A stretch of 64,000 bases of DNA, from the NCBI GenBank assembly GCA_934120135.1, contig CAKOTK010000001.1, positions 62,001 to 126,000 on the forward strand, given 5' to 3'. The notes beneath the pieces were generated by a model. It saw nothing but the letters and a program-made list of their open reading frames with translations. It ran no database searches and was not told the origin of the DNA. Below are positions 1 to 8,939 of the stretch, in pieces (position 1 is the first letter of the stretch; each line of letters begins with the position of its first letter). The DNA is from an uncultured Clostridia bacterium. GTDB lineage: Bacteria; Bacillota; Clostridia; TANB77; CAG-508. The translations under genes were made by a program, and so were the position numbers.

Positions 1-636
1 ATAATATATTATTAAATATATAAATGTTAGTAATATAGATAATGTAGTTGATAAGTTTCCACCTGCTGCCATAATATATGGCTCTTTGCCTAATAAAGCA
101 TACACAAAAAGAATTGATAATACACAATTTAAAAATTGCTCAATAATTTGTGAATAGCTTGTTGGCTTCATATCGTCAAGTCCTGCAAAGTATCCTCTAA
201 ACACTGCTGAAGCTGATACGAAGGTAATTGCTGGTGCTAATACTTGCATTACATATTTTGTATCTGGCACATTAAACATTGTTGTTGCAATAAAGTCTGC
301 TCCAAAGAATAATCCTAACGACAATATTGCTCCTACTCCAACAAAAAATGTCATACAGATTTTAAATATTCTTTGTGCTCCTTTATCGTCTTTTACAGCT
401 ACTCTTTCTGATACCAATTTTGCAACTACACTAGGTATTCCTATTGATGAAAGTGCAAGTAGTACTGTATATATTTGGTATCCAGATGAGTAGTACCCTA
501 GTCCAGTATCTCCAAATCCATCAAAATTAGTTATTACAAATTTATATACTAGACCTAATACTTTTACCATTATTTGTGCAAACATTAGAATAAGCACATT
601 TTTCATAAATGAATTAGTTTTCTTAACTTTTTCCAA
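1..636 (-). CDS. SpoVB/MurJ-like lipid flippase, N-terminal part (runs off window)
   Basis: An open frame of 212 codons runs from a TTG at 636 to position 1 without a stop, so the C-terminal half lies outside the window. The TTG follows AAGGAG with an 8-nt spacer, and no better start is visible. The protein is hydrophobic from the start (helix at about residues 10-30, then more segments), with the G-Y-Y-S-x-G-Y-Q-I-Y and I-G-I-P-S motifs typical of MATE-like polysaccharide exporters of the MurJ/SpoVB/YtgP group (MOP superfamily). Such proteins flip lipid-linked cell-wall or cortex precursors. The gene starts 19 nt after the glyS stop, so it probably shares the glyS transcript and its T-box control. 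Whether it is MurJ, SpoVB or another paralog cannot be settled from half a protein. Confidence 0.75.
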   Translation of the reverse strand, partial: MEKVKKTNSFMKNVLILMFAQIMVKVLGLVYKFVITNFDGFGDTGLGYYSSGYQIYTVLLALSSIGIPSVVAKLVSERVAVKDDKGAQRIFKICMTFFVGVGAILSLGLFFGADFIATTMFNVPDTKYVMQVLAPAITFVSASAVFRGYFAGLDDMKPTSYSQIIEQFLNCVLSILFVYALLGKEPYIMAAGGNLSTTLSILLTFIYLIIYY

Positions 637-655
637 AATTTTATCTCCTTTATTT

Positions 656-2041
656 CTACCATGCGATTTTATCTTGTATGTAGCTTTCTAGTTCATCAAT
701 TTTTACTCTTACTTGTTCCATTGTATCTCTGTCTCTGATTGTAACACATTCATCTTCTAATGTGTCGAAGTCAATAGTTACACAATATGGTGTTCCTATT
801 TCGTCTTCCCTTCTATAACGTTTACCAATGCTTCCTGCTTCATCATAATCACACATAAAGTTCTTAGATAATTTTGCATATACTTCTTCTGCTTTTTCAC
901 TTAATTTTTTAGAAAGTGGAAGTACAGCTACTTTATATGGTGCTAAGGCTGGATGTAAATGTAACACTGTTCTTACATCTCCTTCTGCAATTTCTTGTTC
1001 TTCATAAGCATTGCATAAGAATGCTAATGTTACACGGTCACAGCCTAGTGATGGTTCAACACAATATGGTACAAATTTTTCTCCTGTTTCTTGGTCTAAG
1101 TAAGTAAAGTCTTCTCCTGAATATTGTGCATGTTGTTTTAAGTCATAATCTGTTCTGTCTGCAATACCCCATAATTCACCCCATCCAAATGGAAATGCAA
1201 ATTCAATATCTGTTGTACCTTTACTGTAGAAACATAATTCTTCTGGACTGTGGTCTCTTAGTCTAATTTTTTCTTCTTTCATTCCTAAGCTTAAAAGCCA
1301 ATTTTTGCAGAATGCTCTCCAATATTCAAACCATTCCATATCTGTTCCTGGTTTGCAGAAAAATTCGAGTTCCATTTGTTCAAATTCACGAATTCTAAAT
1401 ATGAAGTTACCTGGTGTAATTTCATTTCTAAATGATTTACCAACTTGACCAATTCCCATTGGTAGTTTTCTTCTTGTTGTTCTTAGTACATTTTTAAAGT
1501 TTACAAATATACCTTGTGCTGTTTCTGGTCTTAGATAAATTTCTGAACTGCTATCTTCTGTTACGCCTTGATATGTTTTATACATTAAATTAAATTTTCT
1601 AATTGGTGTAAAGTTTTGTTCTCCACATTTAGGGCATACAATGTTATTCTCTTTTATGAAGTTAATCATTTCTTCATCCGTCATGCCATCTGCAATCATA
1701 TCTTTATTGTTTTCATGAGCCCAGTCTTCAATTAATTTATCTGCTCTATGTCTTGTTTTACAATTTTTGCAGTCTATTAGTGGATCACTAAAACCACCTA
1801 CGTGACCAGAAGCCACCCATGTTTTAGGGTTCATTAGTATTGCTGCATCTAACCCTACATTATATTTGCTTTCTTGCACAAATTTTTTCATCCATGCTTT
1901 TTTTACATTGTTCTTTAGTTCTACTCCTAAAGGGCCGTAGTCCCAAGCATTAGCTAGACCTCCATAAATTTCTGAGCCCGGGTAAACAAATCCCCTTGAT
2001 TTGCACAATGCTACTAATTTTTCCATTGTTAATTCTGACAT
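656..2041 (-). CDS. glyS: Glycyl-tRNA synthetase, dimeric (alpha2) type
   Basis: 461 residues, the usual length of the class II alpha2-type GlyRS found in many Firmicutes (also called glyQS). It charges tRNA-Gly in the cytoplasm. The N-terminal [10 protein letters not shown] and W-D-Y-G-P-L-G stretches, the class II motif 2 region (K-S-F-R-N-E-I-T-P and [10 protein letters not shown]), and the C-terminal anticodon-binding region (V-A-V-L-P-L, then a [16 protein letters not shown] motif) are all present. A Cys-x2-Cys pair near residues 90-95 and another near 136-139 probably bind zinc. The AUG is preceded by AAGGAGG. A full T-box leader with its own promoter lies upstream, so expression should respond to uncharged tRNA-Gly. 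Confidence 0.97.
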   Translation of the reverse strand: MSELTMEKLVALCKSRGFVYPGSEIYGGLANAWDYGPLGVELKNNVKKAWMKKFVQESKYNVGLDAAILMNPKTWVASGHVGGFSDPLIDCKNCKTRHRADKLIEDWAHENNKDMIADGMTDEEMINFIKENNIVCPKCGEQNFTPIRKFNLMYKTYQGVTEDSSSEIYLRPETAQGIFVNFKNVLRTTRRKLPMGIGQVGKSFRNEITPGNFIFRIREFEQMELEFFCKPGTDMEWFEYWRAFCKNWLLSLGMKEEKIRLRDHSPEELCFYSKGTTDIEFAFPFGWGELWGIADRTDYDLKQHAQYSGEDFTYLDQETGEKFVPYCVEPSLGCDRVTLAFLCNAYEEQEIAEGDVRTVLHLHPALAPYKVAVLPLSKKLSEKAEEVYAKLSKNFMCDYDEAGSIGKRYRREDEIGTPYCVTIDFDTLEDECVTIRDRDTMEQVRVKIDELESYIQDKIAW

Positions 2042-2278
2042 AAAAATTCCTCCTTTTTATTTGCTAGAAATCAAAAAAACTTTCATTCCTAGCTTTTATT
2101 GCTAGGGACGAAAGTTTTATTCCGCGGTTCCACCCTATTTGATTAGTTTATACTAATCCACTTTATTTAATATGCTCCAAAGCTCCCCATATGTTTCTTA
2201 ATGTTGACTTTCACCTAACACAACTCTCTAAAAATAAGAAATGCATACTTTTTCTTTTTCATCGCATTTATATTCAAT
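2042..2278 (-). promoter_or_regulatory. T-box riboswitch leader of glyS
   Basis: Read on the minus strand, the leader contains the T-box core AGGGTGGAACCGCGG (2122-2136). Upstream are Stem I landmarks: GATGAAAAAGAA-like and AGAGAG elements and a GGTGAAAGTC apical segment. A terminator hairpin follows the T-box. The arrangement is that of tRNA-sensing T-box leaders; the downstream gene makes tRNA-Gly the expected ligand. I could not assign the specifier codon with certainty; GGG/GGA trinucleotides sit in the right part of the leader (about 2180-2195). Confidence 0.92.
2073..2115 (-). terminator. T-box intrinsic terminator
   Basis: A 15-bp hairpin with a 7-nt loop (arms 2079-2093 and 2101-2115, minor mismatches) is followed on the minus strand by a run of U residues (2073-2079). 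It lies directly after the T-box sequence, as expected for the mutually exclusive terminator/antiterminator switch. Confidence 0.9.
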
Positions 2279-2284
2279 ACAAGT

Positions 2285-2313
2285 ATTATACACTTTTGAT
2301 TTACTGTTGTCAA
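2285..2313 (-). promoter_or_regulatory. Sigma-A promoter of the glyS operon
   Basis: Perfect TTGACA (2308-2313) and TATAAT (2285-2290) hexamers on the minus strand with a 17-nt spacer. The promoter sits immediately downstream of the stop codon of the VTT-domain gene and drives the T-box leader. Confidence 0.9.
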
Positions 2314-2315
2314 TA

Positions 2316-3029
2316 TTATTGTATTGTTCTTATTGCTTCGTCTGTTATTTTATTTTTATCAAGTTTTCTCATTATCAATACTACGACTGCAACTATTGCA
2401 AATGTTACACCATATATAATTAAGCTTAGTTTCCAATTTCCTTTTAATAAACTTGCTCCAGCTAATGTTGAAGATATTACAGATGGAAATCTTGCTAATG
2501 TTGATATCAGTATAAATTCTGTTGGTTTTATTGGTAGTAATGCTGCTATATATGTTAGTAAATCTTTTGGTGTTCCTGGTATAAAGAATAATATAAAAAG
2601 TATATATCTAATTGTTTGAGGATTTTGAAATAATTTACTTTTTTCTATTTTTTCTATTTTTTCTGGTTTTACAAATTCATATATAAATTCTCTACCAAGT
2701 TTATGAACTAGTAGATATATAAATGCTGAAATTATTGCTGCAGAGAGCATTATAAACACTGTTCCCCATAACCCTCCATAGCATAAACCTGCTAATATTT
2801 CTATTGGTTCTCCAGGTATTATGAATAAAAATATTTGTGCAAATTGAAGTCCAAATAGCATTAAAAATCCAACAAATCCAGAATCATTTACCTTTTGTTT
2901 AAATGCTTGTTGTCCAGCTTCACTTGAAAGTTCTTTAAAAGTTGGTATCAAATATATTGTAACTGCTACCATTATTGCTATTACAGCTATCAACAATACT
3001 ATTTTAAATATTTTAGTTTTTTGTTTCAT
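2316..3029 (-). CDS. TVP38/TMEM64-family (VTT domain) membrane protein
   Basis: 237 residues with an N-terminal membrane anchor and about five further hydrophobic segments. The conserved F-I-I-P-G-E-P-x-E-x-x-A-G-x-x-Y-G-x-x-x-G motif near residues 70-90 and the F-x-P-G-T-P-K-D-x-x-x-Y motif near 150-163 mark the VTT (SNARE-associated/DedA-like) domain. The family includes lipid scramblases and small-solute or undecaprenyl-phosphate transporters of the cytoplasmic membrane; the substrate here is unknown. It appears monocistronic, with the glyS promoter directly after it and a gap of about 115 nt before it. Confidence 0.85.
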   Translation of the reverse strand: MKQKTKIFKIVLLIAVIAIMVAVTIYLIPTFKELSSEAGQQAFKQKVNDSGFVGFLMLFGLQFAQIFLFIIPGEPIEILAGLCYGGLWGTVFIMLSAAIISAFIYLLVHKLGREFIYEFVKPEKIEKIEKSKLFQNPQTIRYILFILFFIPGTPKDLLTYIAALLPIKPTEFILISTLARFPSVISSTLAGASLLKGNWKLSLIIYGVTFAIVAVVVLIMRKLDKNKITDEAIRTIQ

Positions 3030-3097
3030 ATTTTTCTCTTTTCTTTTTAATCTTTTTGTATTATATAATTTTATAGTGCTTTTTGTCTATAATGTAA

Positions 3098-3136
3098 TAA
3101 GAATTTCTAGTAGATTATACTACTTAGAAATTCTTA
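3098..3136. terminator. Hairpin after the XRE regulator gene
   Basis: Inverted repeat AAGAATTTCTA ... TAGAAATTCTT with a short central loop, between the 3' end of the XRE gene and the start of the VTT gene. The T-rich tract after it is weak on the minus strand, so the terminator call is tentative. Confidence 0.5.
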
Positions 3137-3143
3137 AATTTTA

Positions 3144-3683
3144 TTATATTACATTTCTAATTAACATTGTAAATACTAATGTAATTAAGAATACTGCTAA
3201 AAATACAATAATTTTTTGTTGTTTTTTAGCATTTAATAAGAATTGAACTATAGCACATCCTACCATTCCACTTGCACAAACGTTAAGCAACCATATTACT
3301 TCTTTATCTAAATTTGCAAATACTGTAATTAAATTAAATGCTAATAATACAATTATACTAAATACTGTAGAGATAACAGCTATTATTGTTTTAACTGAAT
3401 CAAGTTTTTTATTTGAATAATCAATTGTGCTTATTATGTTTTCCTCAAATTTTTGTTGATAATCTTCTTTCGAAACTTTTTCTCCACTTAATAATTCGTT
3501 AATACTAACATTTAATTCTTTTGACAATTGTTGTAATAATGATAGGTCTGGCATGTAATTACCATTTTCCCATCTAGATACTGTTTTATCAGTAACTCCT
3601 AGTTTTTCTGCTAACTGCGCTTGTGTTAATTTTAGTTCTTTCCTTTTTTCAGATATAAATTTTCCTATTTTCTTTTGATCCAT
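3144..3683 (-). CDS. XRE-family transcriptional regulator with C-terminal membrane segments
   Basis: 179 residues from the ATG at 3683. A second in-frame ATG nine bases upstream (3692) directly touches the AAGGAG, so the inner start with a 7-nt spacer fits better. Residues 1-65 form a Cro/C1-type helix-turn-helix (L-T-Q-A-Q-L-A-E-K-L-G-V-T-D-K-T-V-S-R-W-E-N-G), followed by a linker and two or three hydrophobic helices (about 95-179). Such membrane-tethered XRE proteins often sit beside transporters they control. It lies 75 nt after the ABC exporter pair on the same strand and probably regulates that operon; this is inferred from position only. Confidence 0.88.
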   Translation of the reverse strand: MDQKKIGKFISEKRKELKLTQAQLAEKLGVTDKTVSRWENGNYMPDLSLLQQLSKELNVSINELLSGEKVSKEDYQQKFEENIISTIDYSNKKLDSVKTIIAVISTVFSIIVLLAFNLITVFANLDKEVIWLLNVCASGMVGCAIVQFLLNAKKQQKIIVFLAVFLITLVFTMLIRNVI

Positions 3684-3758
3684 ATCAATCATCTCCTTTT
3701 ATAGAGAATAACATTTTTTTCAAGAAATCAACACCCCACAAATAGCGAATTACTAAAT

Positions 3759-5582
3759 CTATACAGCTTCATCGTCACAGTCTTGAAATTGTGAGTTGTA
3801 TAGGTTAGCATAAAAGCCACCTTTTTCTAGTAAATCTTCATGTGTGCCTTGTTCTATAATGTCTCCTTCATTCATTACCAATATTAAGTCCGCATTTTTT
3901 ATTGTAGATAATCTATGTGCTATTATAAAGCTTGTTCTACCTTTCATTAGGTTATCCATTGCTGCTTGTATTTGCTCTTCTGTTCTTGTATCTATTGAGC
4001 TTGTAGCTTCGTCCAATATTAGTATTTCTGGGTTTGTTAATATAACTCTTGCTATTGTTAATAATTGTTTTTGTCCTTGTGATATATTATTTGATTCTTC
4101 ATCAATTACCATATCATAACCTTTTGGTAGAGTTTGTATAAAGTGATGAACATGTGCTGCTTTTGCCGCTTCTACTACTTCTTCGTCTGTTGCATCAGGT
4201 TTTCCATATTTAATATTTTCTTTAATTGTTCCTCCAAATAGCCATGTATCTTGAAGTACCATTCCAAATACTTTTCTTAAGTCTCCACGTTTAAATTCTT
4301 GTATATTGTGTCCATCAACTAATATTGCGCCTTTATTTACATCATAAAATCTCATTAAAAGTTTTACTATTGTAGTTTTTCCTGCACCAGTTGGACCAAC
4401 AATTGCAATTTTTTGTCCATCTTTTACAGTTTCATTAAAGTTATGTATTATAACTTTGTCTTCGTTATACCCAAATTGCACATGGTCAAATGTTACATTA
4501 CCTTTTATTCCTTCTGTTGATATAGCATTTTCTGGATCTTGCTCTTCTTCTGGTTCTTCTAAAAATTCTAATATTCTTTCAGATGCTGCTGCCATTGCTT
4601 GTAACATACTTGAAATTTCTGCAATTTCATTTATTGGTCTTGTGAATTGTTTGTCATATTGAATAAATGATTGTATATTACCTACTGTAATTTTTCCTTG
4701 TACTGCTAAATATCCACCTAAAACCGCTATTCCTACATAACCAACATTTCCTGCAAACTGCATAATTGGATACATTAAGCCTGACATAAAGTGTGATTTC
4801 CAACCTGAAGTGTATAGCTCATCATTTAATTTTGCAAAAGCTTCTGCTTCTTCATTTTCTCTATTAAATACTTTTACTATTGTATGTCCACCATATATTT
4901 CTTCTACTTGGCCATTTATATGTCCTAAATAGTCTTGTTGTTGTTTGAAGTATTTTTGTGATTTTTTTACTATAAATTTTACTAATATTACTGCAACTGG
5001 TATTATTGCAAGTGATACCAATGTCATACTAACACTTATTGTTAACATCATAATAAATATACCTATAAGTGTACATACTGCTGTAATTATTGATGTAATA
5101 CTTTGGTTCATATTTTGTGAAAATGTATCTATATCGTTTGTAATAACTGATAGCACTTCACCATTTGTTTTTTTGTCAAAATATTTCATTGGCAAATGAT
5201 TTATTTTTTGTGCTACTTCATTTCTTAGTCTATATGTTAGTTTTTGTGATACATTTGTCATTACAAAACTTTGTATTGCTGTAAATATCATACTTATAAC
5301 ATATAGCACAACTAAGGTAAGCAAAATACTTGCTATTTTTGCAAAGTCAATTCCACCTGTACCTGACATTTTATTTACTAATCCATTAAATATTTCTGTT
5401 GTTGCATTTCCAGAAATTTTTGGACCTACTATTGTAAATACTGTACTTCCTATTGCAAATATTAGCACTATTAGTAATTGCCATTTATAGTCAAGTAAAT
5501 ATTTTTTGAATATTTTCTTTGCAGTACCTTTGAAGTCTTTTGCTTTTTCTATTTGCTTATTTGACTTTTTATTTCCTTTCAT
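3759..5582 (-). CDS. ABC exporter half-transporter, catalytic-site subunit
   Basis: 607 residues: an N-terminal transmembrane domain with six helices (about 30-330) and a C-terminal nucleotide-binding domain. The NBD has Walker A G-P-T-G-A-G-K-T-T, signature I-S-Q-G-Q (an unusual form of LSGGQ), Walker B I-L-I-L-D-E with the catalytic Glu, D-loop S-S-I-D and switch His in I-I-A-H-R-L-S-T. It is a multidrug/lipid exporter subunit of the MsbA/BmrCD type. It starts 13 nt after the partner gene stop and pairs with it as a heterodimer. It retains a complete Walker B/His site, while the partner does not. Confidence 0.92.
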   Translation of the reverse strand: MKGNKKSNKQIEKAKDFKGTAKKIFKKYLLDYKWQLLIVLIFAIGSTVFTIVGPKISGNATTEIFNGLVNKMSGTGGIDFAKIASILLTLVVLYVISMIFTAIQSFVMTNVSQKLTYRLRNEVAQKINHLPMKYFDKKTNGEVLSVITNDIDTFSQNMNQSITSIITAVCTLIGIFIMMLTISVSMTLVSLAIIPVAVILVKFIVKKSQKYFKQQQDYLGHINGQVEEIYGGHTIVKVFNRENEEAEAFAKLNDELYTSGWKSHFMSGLMYPIMQFAGNVGYVGIAVLGGYLAVQGKITVGNIQSFIQYDKQFTRPINEIAEISSMLQAMAAASERILEFLEEPEEEQDPENAISTEGIKGNVTFDHVQFGYNEDKVIIHNFNETVKDGQKIAIVGPTGAGKTTIVKLLMRFYDVNKGAILVDGHNIQEFKRGDLRKVFGMVLQDTWLFGGTIKENIKYGKPDATDEEVVEAAKAAHVHHFIQTLPKGYDMVIDEESNNISQGQKQLLTIARVILTNPEILILDEATSSIDTRTEEQIQAAMDNLMKGRTSFIIAHRLSTIKNADLILVMNEGDIIEQGTHEDLLEKGGFYANLYNSQFQDCDDEAV

Positions 5583-5595
5583 TTCTTATTCCTTT

Positions 5596-7350
5596 CTATT
5601 CTAACTCTTCTGCTGAAAGTTGTGATAATGCAATTTGTTTATACACTTCACAATTTTGCATAAGTTCCTTATGAGTTCCTTTTCCTGCAATTTTCCCATC
5701 GTCTAACACAATTATTTGGTCTGCATTTAAAACTGTATTTATTCTTTGTGCAACTATAATTACTGTTTTATTTTGTGTTTTTTCTGCTAATGCTTCTCTT
5801 AATTTTGCATCAGTTTTATAGTCTAGTGCTGAAAAGCTATCGTCAAACACAAATATTTCTGGGTCTTTTGCAACTGCTCTTGCGATAGATAAACGTTGTT
5901 TTTGTCCACCAGATACATTGCTTCCACCTTGTGCAATTTCAGATTTATATTTATCATTTTTAGTATCAATAAACTCTGTTGCTTGTGCTATTTCTGCTGC
6001 TAATTTCATTTGGTCGTCTGACATATTTTCATTACTGTATTTTATATTACTTTCTATTGTACCAGAGAATAGCACTCCTTTTTGTGGCACAAATCCTATT
6101 ACTCTTCTTAATTCTTTTTGAGTAACATCTTTAATGTTTACTCCATCAATTAGTATCTCGCCTTTTGTGACATCATAAAAACGAGGAATTAAATTTACAA
6201 CTGTAGATTTACCACTTCCCGTACTACCTATAATTGCTGTGGTTTTTCCTGGTTCAGCTGTAAAGTTTATATCACATAATAAAGGTTCATCTGCATCAGG
6301 ATATTGGAAAGTAACATTTTTAAATTCTACTATTCCTTTTTTGCTTTCATCAAAATGTTTTGGATTTTCTGGGTCTTTTATACTATTTTCTTTCTCTAAC
6401 ACCTCATTTATACGTTTTGCAGATACACTCGCTCTTGGAAGCATAATTGAAAGCATAGATATCATTAAAAATGCCATTACAATTTGCATTGTGTATTGTA
6501 TAAATGCCATAATATCTCCAACTTGAATTGCATTTATATCTACATTTTTTGCTCCTACCCAAATTATTAGTAAAGATACTAAGTTCATTACAAGCATTAA
6601 AAATGGCATCATTAGGTTCATTGCATTATTTACAAACATAAAGTTTCTCATTAGGTTTTTATTTGCTTTTTCAAATCTCTCTTCTTCTTTTTTCTCTGTA
6701 TTAAAAGCTCTAATTACTGGTATACCTGTAAGCATTTCTCTTGATACTAGGTTTAATTTATCAACTAGTTCCTGCATCTTTTTGAATTTTGGCATTGCTA
6801 CAACAAATAGTAATAATACAATTAGTAATACTGCACCAAGTGCCACTCCTATTATCCAAGCCATTGGGTTTTGCTTTAAAGCTATAACTTTAAATAGTCC
6901 GCCTATACCAATTATAGGGGCGTAAACAATTACCCTAAACATCATTGATACTACGTTTTGTATTTGTTGAATATCGTTTGTACTACGTGTTATTAAAGAT
7001 GCTGTTGAAAATTCTTTAAATTCGCTAATTGAAAAACCTAATATTTTTTTGAATATCTTTTCTCTTAAAGCTTTTCCAAGTTTAGCTCCAACACGAGACG
7101 ATAAAAACATTACTGTGATACCACATGCCATACTAACTGCTGCTACAGCTAACATTTTTATTCCTTCTATCCATATATATTGGCTTTGGTAGTTATTTGG
7201 ATCAACTATTGCTTCTGTTATTCCATTGTTTACAATTCTTGTTATGTAATCAGGTAGTGCTAAGTCTGCATATGCCTGAATTGCAAGTAATATGATAATT
7301 ATAACTACTGCTACCCATGACTGTTTTAAGTTCTTTAATATTTTAAGCAT
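5596..7350 (-). CDS. ABC exporter half-transporter, degenerate-site subunit
   Basis: 584 residues: a six-helix transmembrane domain (about 15-310), then an NBD with Walker A G-S-T-G-S-G-K-S-T and a normal signature V-S-G-G-Q. The Walker B is followed by Asp instead of Glu (I-F-V-F-D-D), and the switch residue is Gln instead of His (V-A-Q-R-I). Both changes mark the degenerate half of asymmetric heterodimeric exporters such as TM287/288 and BmrC/D. First gene of the operon, preceded by GAGGAAG at a suitable distance. The substrate cannot be predicted. Confidence 0.92.
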   Translation of the reverse strand: MLKILKNLKQSWVAVVIIIILLAIQAYADLALPDYITRIVNNGITEAIVDPNNYQSQYIWIEGIKMLAVAAVSMACGITVMFLSSRVGAKLGKALREKIFKKILGFSISEFKEFSTASLITRSTNDIQQIQNVVSMMFRVIVYAPIIGIGGLFKVIALKQNPMAWIIGVALGAVLLIVLLLFVVAMPKFKKMQELVDKLNLVSREMLTGIPVIRAFNTEKKEEERFEKANKNLMRNFMFVNNAMNLMMPFLMLVMNLVSLLIIWVGAKNVDINAIQVGDIMAFIQYTMQIVMAFLMISMLSIMLPRASVSAKRINEVLEKENSIKDPENPKHFDESKKGIVEFKNVTFQYPDADEPLLCDINFTAEPGKTTAIIGSTGSGKSTVVNLIPRFYDVTKGEILIDGVNIKDVTQKELRRVIGFVPQKGVLFSGTIESNIKYSNENMSDDQMKLAAEIAQATEFIDTKNDKYKSEIAQGGSNVSGGQKQRLSIARAVAKDPEIFVFDDSFSALDYKTDAKLREALAEKTQNKTVIIVAQRINTVLNADQIIVLDDGKIAGKGTHKELMQNCEVYKQIALSQLSAEELE

Positions 7351-7368
7351 TTAATTTTCTTCCTCTCT

Positions 7369-7411
7369 AAAAAGCATTATGCCCTATATTATACACGACA
7401 TAATGCTTTTT
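7369..7411. terminator. Bidirectional-looking terminator between antitoxin and ABC operon
   Basis: Perfect 13-bp inverted repeat AAAAAGCATTATG (7369-7381) / CATAATGCTTTTT (7399-7411) with a 17-nt loop. T runs follow the stem on both strands. It ends the Phd/YefM gene transcript on the minus strand. Confidence 0.8.
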
Positions 7412-7440
7412 GTTAACATTTTTCACATAAATTTTACATT

Positions 7441-7785
7441 TTAATTTATATGATACTTAGCCTCCATTTCTGCAACTGCATCTTCCATTGGTATTCCTTT
7501 GCCTTCTTCTATTTCTTTTATTGCTTTATCAATTTTTACAAGTATATCTTTCTTAAATTCTTCGAAATCAGCATATTGCTTATCAAATTTTTCTGAAATT
7601 CGTTTATCTATTTCCTCTTCTGTTAGATGTCCGTTTACTAAATCTTCGTAAGCTTCATTGCTTAATAATACTAAGTCATTGTATCCATTTTTCGTAATAT
7701 ATATAGGTTGTTTAGTTTGATGGCAAATTTTCGAAATTTCACTATAATTATTTCTTAAATCTGCTGATGGTCTAATCACTGCCAT
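7441..7785 (-). CDS. Phd/YefM-family antitoxin, without a visible toxin
   Basis: 114 residues. The first 55 residues match the Phd/YefM fold (start I-R-P-S-A-D-L-R-N-N-Y, then Y-I-T-K-N-G-Y-N-D-L-V-L-L-S), which binds operator DNA. The C-terminal half is charged and probably helical and would bind a toxin. The next gene on this strand is the ABC exporter, after a strong terminator, so no RelE/ParE/Doc toxin is adjacent; upstream is fmt with its own terminator. It may be an orphan antitoxin or a plain regulator. The start is supported by AAAGGAGG. Confidence 0.85.
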   Translation of the reverse strand: MAVIRPSADLRNNYSEISKICHQTKQPIYITKNGYNDLVLLSNEAYEDLVNGHLTEEEIDKRISEKFDKQYADFEEFKKDILVKIDKAIKEIEEGKGIPMEDAVAEMEAKYHIN

Positions 7786-7882
7786 ATAAATTCCTCCTTT
7801 AAATTATATATTCAAATTATATCTTAATTTTTATATATAGTCAATATTAAAATAAGTTAAAGTTATATTCTTTAATGTAAAA

Positions 7883-7925
7883 AACAACTAAGTTAGTATT
7901 ATTCTACTAAACTCAGTTGCTTTTT
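7883..7925 (-). terminator. Terminator of the folD-fmt operon
   Basis: On the minus strand a stem GCAACTGAGTTTAG / CTAACTTAGTTG (some mismatches) is followed by TTTTTTAC. It lies 17 nt after the fmt stop codon and ends the long minus-strand operon. Confidence 0.8.
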
Positions 7926-7941
7926 ATAATTTTTTACATTT

Positions 7942-8928
7942 TTATTCTAATATGCTTCCTGCTTGGATGTTGTTTCCTCTTAGGAAGTCTGAGGTACTCA
8001 TTCTTTTTGCATTTTCTGCTTGTATTTCTAGTATTTGTAGTATTCCTTGTTTTGCTTTGATAAATAGCCCTTGTTTTGGATTTGTAAATAATATTGTTCC
8101 CACTTCTAATTCGTTTAGTTTGTATTCATATTCTTTTAGCTCAGGAAATGTAGTTAATAGCTCTTGTTCAGACATTAGTTTTGCTTTCCAAAATTTTAGC
8201 TTTTTACCATCTAAAAATGTATATGCTCCCATTATTGGGTTCAAGCCTCTAATTAGATTTTTAATTTGTTCTGCTGTTTGGTTTTGCCAGTCTATTTTTG
8301 CCATTTCTTTACTAAGCATTGGAGCCATTGTAAAATCTTCTCCTTGTTTTTCTCTTGGCGCTTTTCCTTGTTCTATTAAATCAAGTGTGTTTACTAATAG
8401 TTCTCCTCCAACTTTTGTTAGTTTATCCCAAAGTTCTCCTGTTGTTTCATCTTCTCCTATTTCTACTTCTTGTTTTAAAATCATATCTCCTGTGTCCATT
8501 CCTGAATCCATATACATTGTAGTAATTCCTGTTGTTTTATCTCCATTTAAAACTGCCCATTGTATTGGAGCTGCTCCTCTGTATTTAGGTAATAATGAAC
8601 CATGTACATTTATGCAACCTAGTTTTGGAATATCTAGCAATTCTTGTGGTAATATTTTTCCATATGCTACAACACATATTACATCTGGCTTTAAAGCTTT
8701 CATTTGCTCTATAAATTCTGTGTTGTTTCTTACTTTTTCAGGTTGATATATTTCTAAACCATTTTCTAAAGCATATTGTTTTACTGGTGATTCTACCATT
8801 TTCATTCCTCTGCCTTGAGGTTTGTCAGGATTTGTTACAACTGCTAATATGTTATGTTTTGCTTCTACTAAGCATTTAAGGCTTTCTTTTGCAAAATCTG
8901 GTGTTCCCATAAATATAATATTAAGCAT
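7942..8928 (-). CDS. fmt: Methionyl-tRNA formyltransferase
   Basis: 328 residues. It transfers a formyl group from 10-formyl-THF to initiator Met-tRNA. The N-terminal formyltransferase domain shows I-I-F-M-G-T-P-D-F-A, the folate-site V-H-G-S-L-L-P-K-Y-R-G-A-A-P-I-Q-W block and the D-x-G-M-D-T-G-D-M motif. The C-terminal OB-like domain spans about 205-328. Last gene of the operon, 11 nt after def; the pair adds and removes the N-formyl group. The usual downstream rsmB is absent here. Confidence 0.97.
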   Translation of the reverse strand: MLNIIFMGTPDFAKESLKCLVEAKHNILAVVTNPDKPQGRGMKMVESPVKQYALENGLEIYQPEKVRNNTEFIEQMKALKPDVICVVAYGKILPQELLDIPKLGCINVHGSLLPKYRGAAPIQWAVLNGDKTTGITTMYMDSGMDTGDMILKQEVEIGEDETTGELWDKLTKVGGELLVNTLDLIEQGKAPREKQGEDFTMAPMLSKEMAKIDWQNQTAEQIKNLIRGLNPIMGAYTFLDGKKLKFWKAKLMSEQELLTTFPELKEYEYKLNELEVGTILFTNPKQGLFIKAKQGILQILEIQAENAKRMSTSDFLRGNNIQAGSILE

Positions 8929-8939
8929 TTACATTCCCC

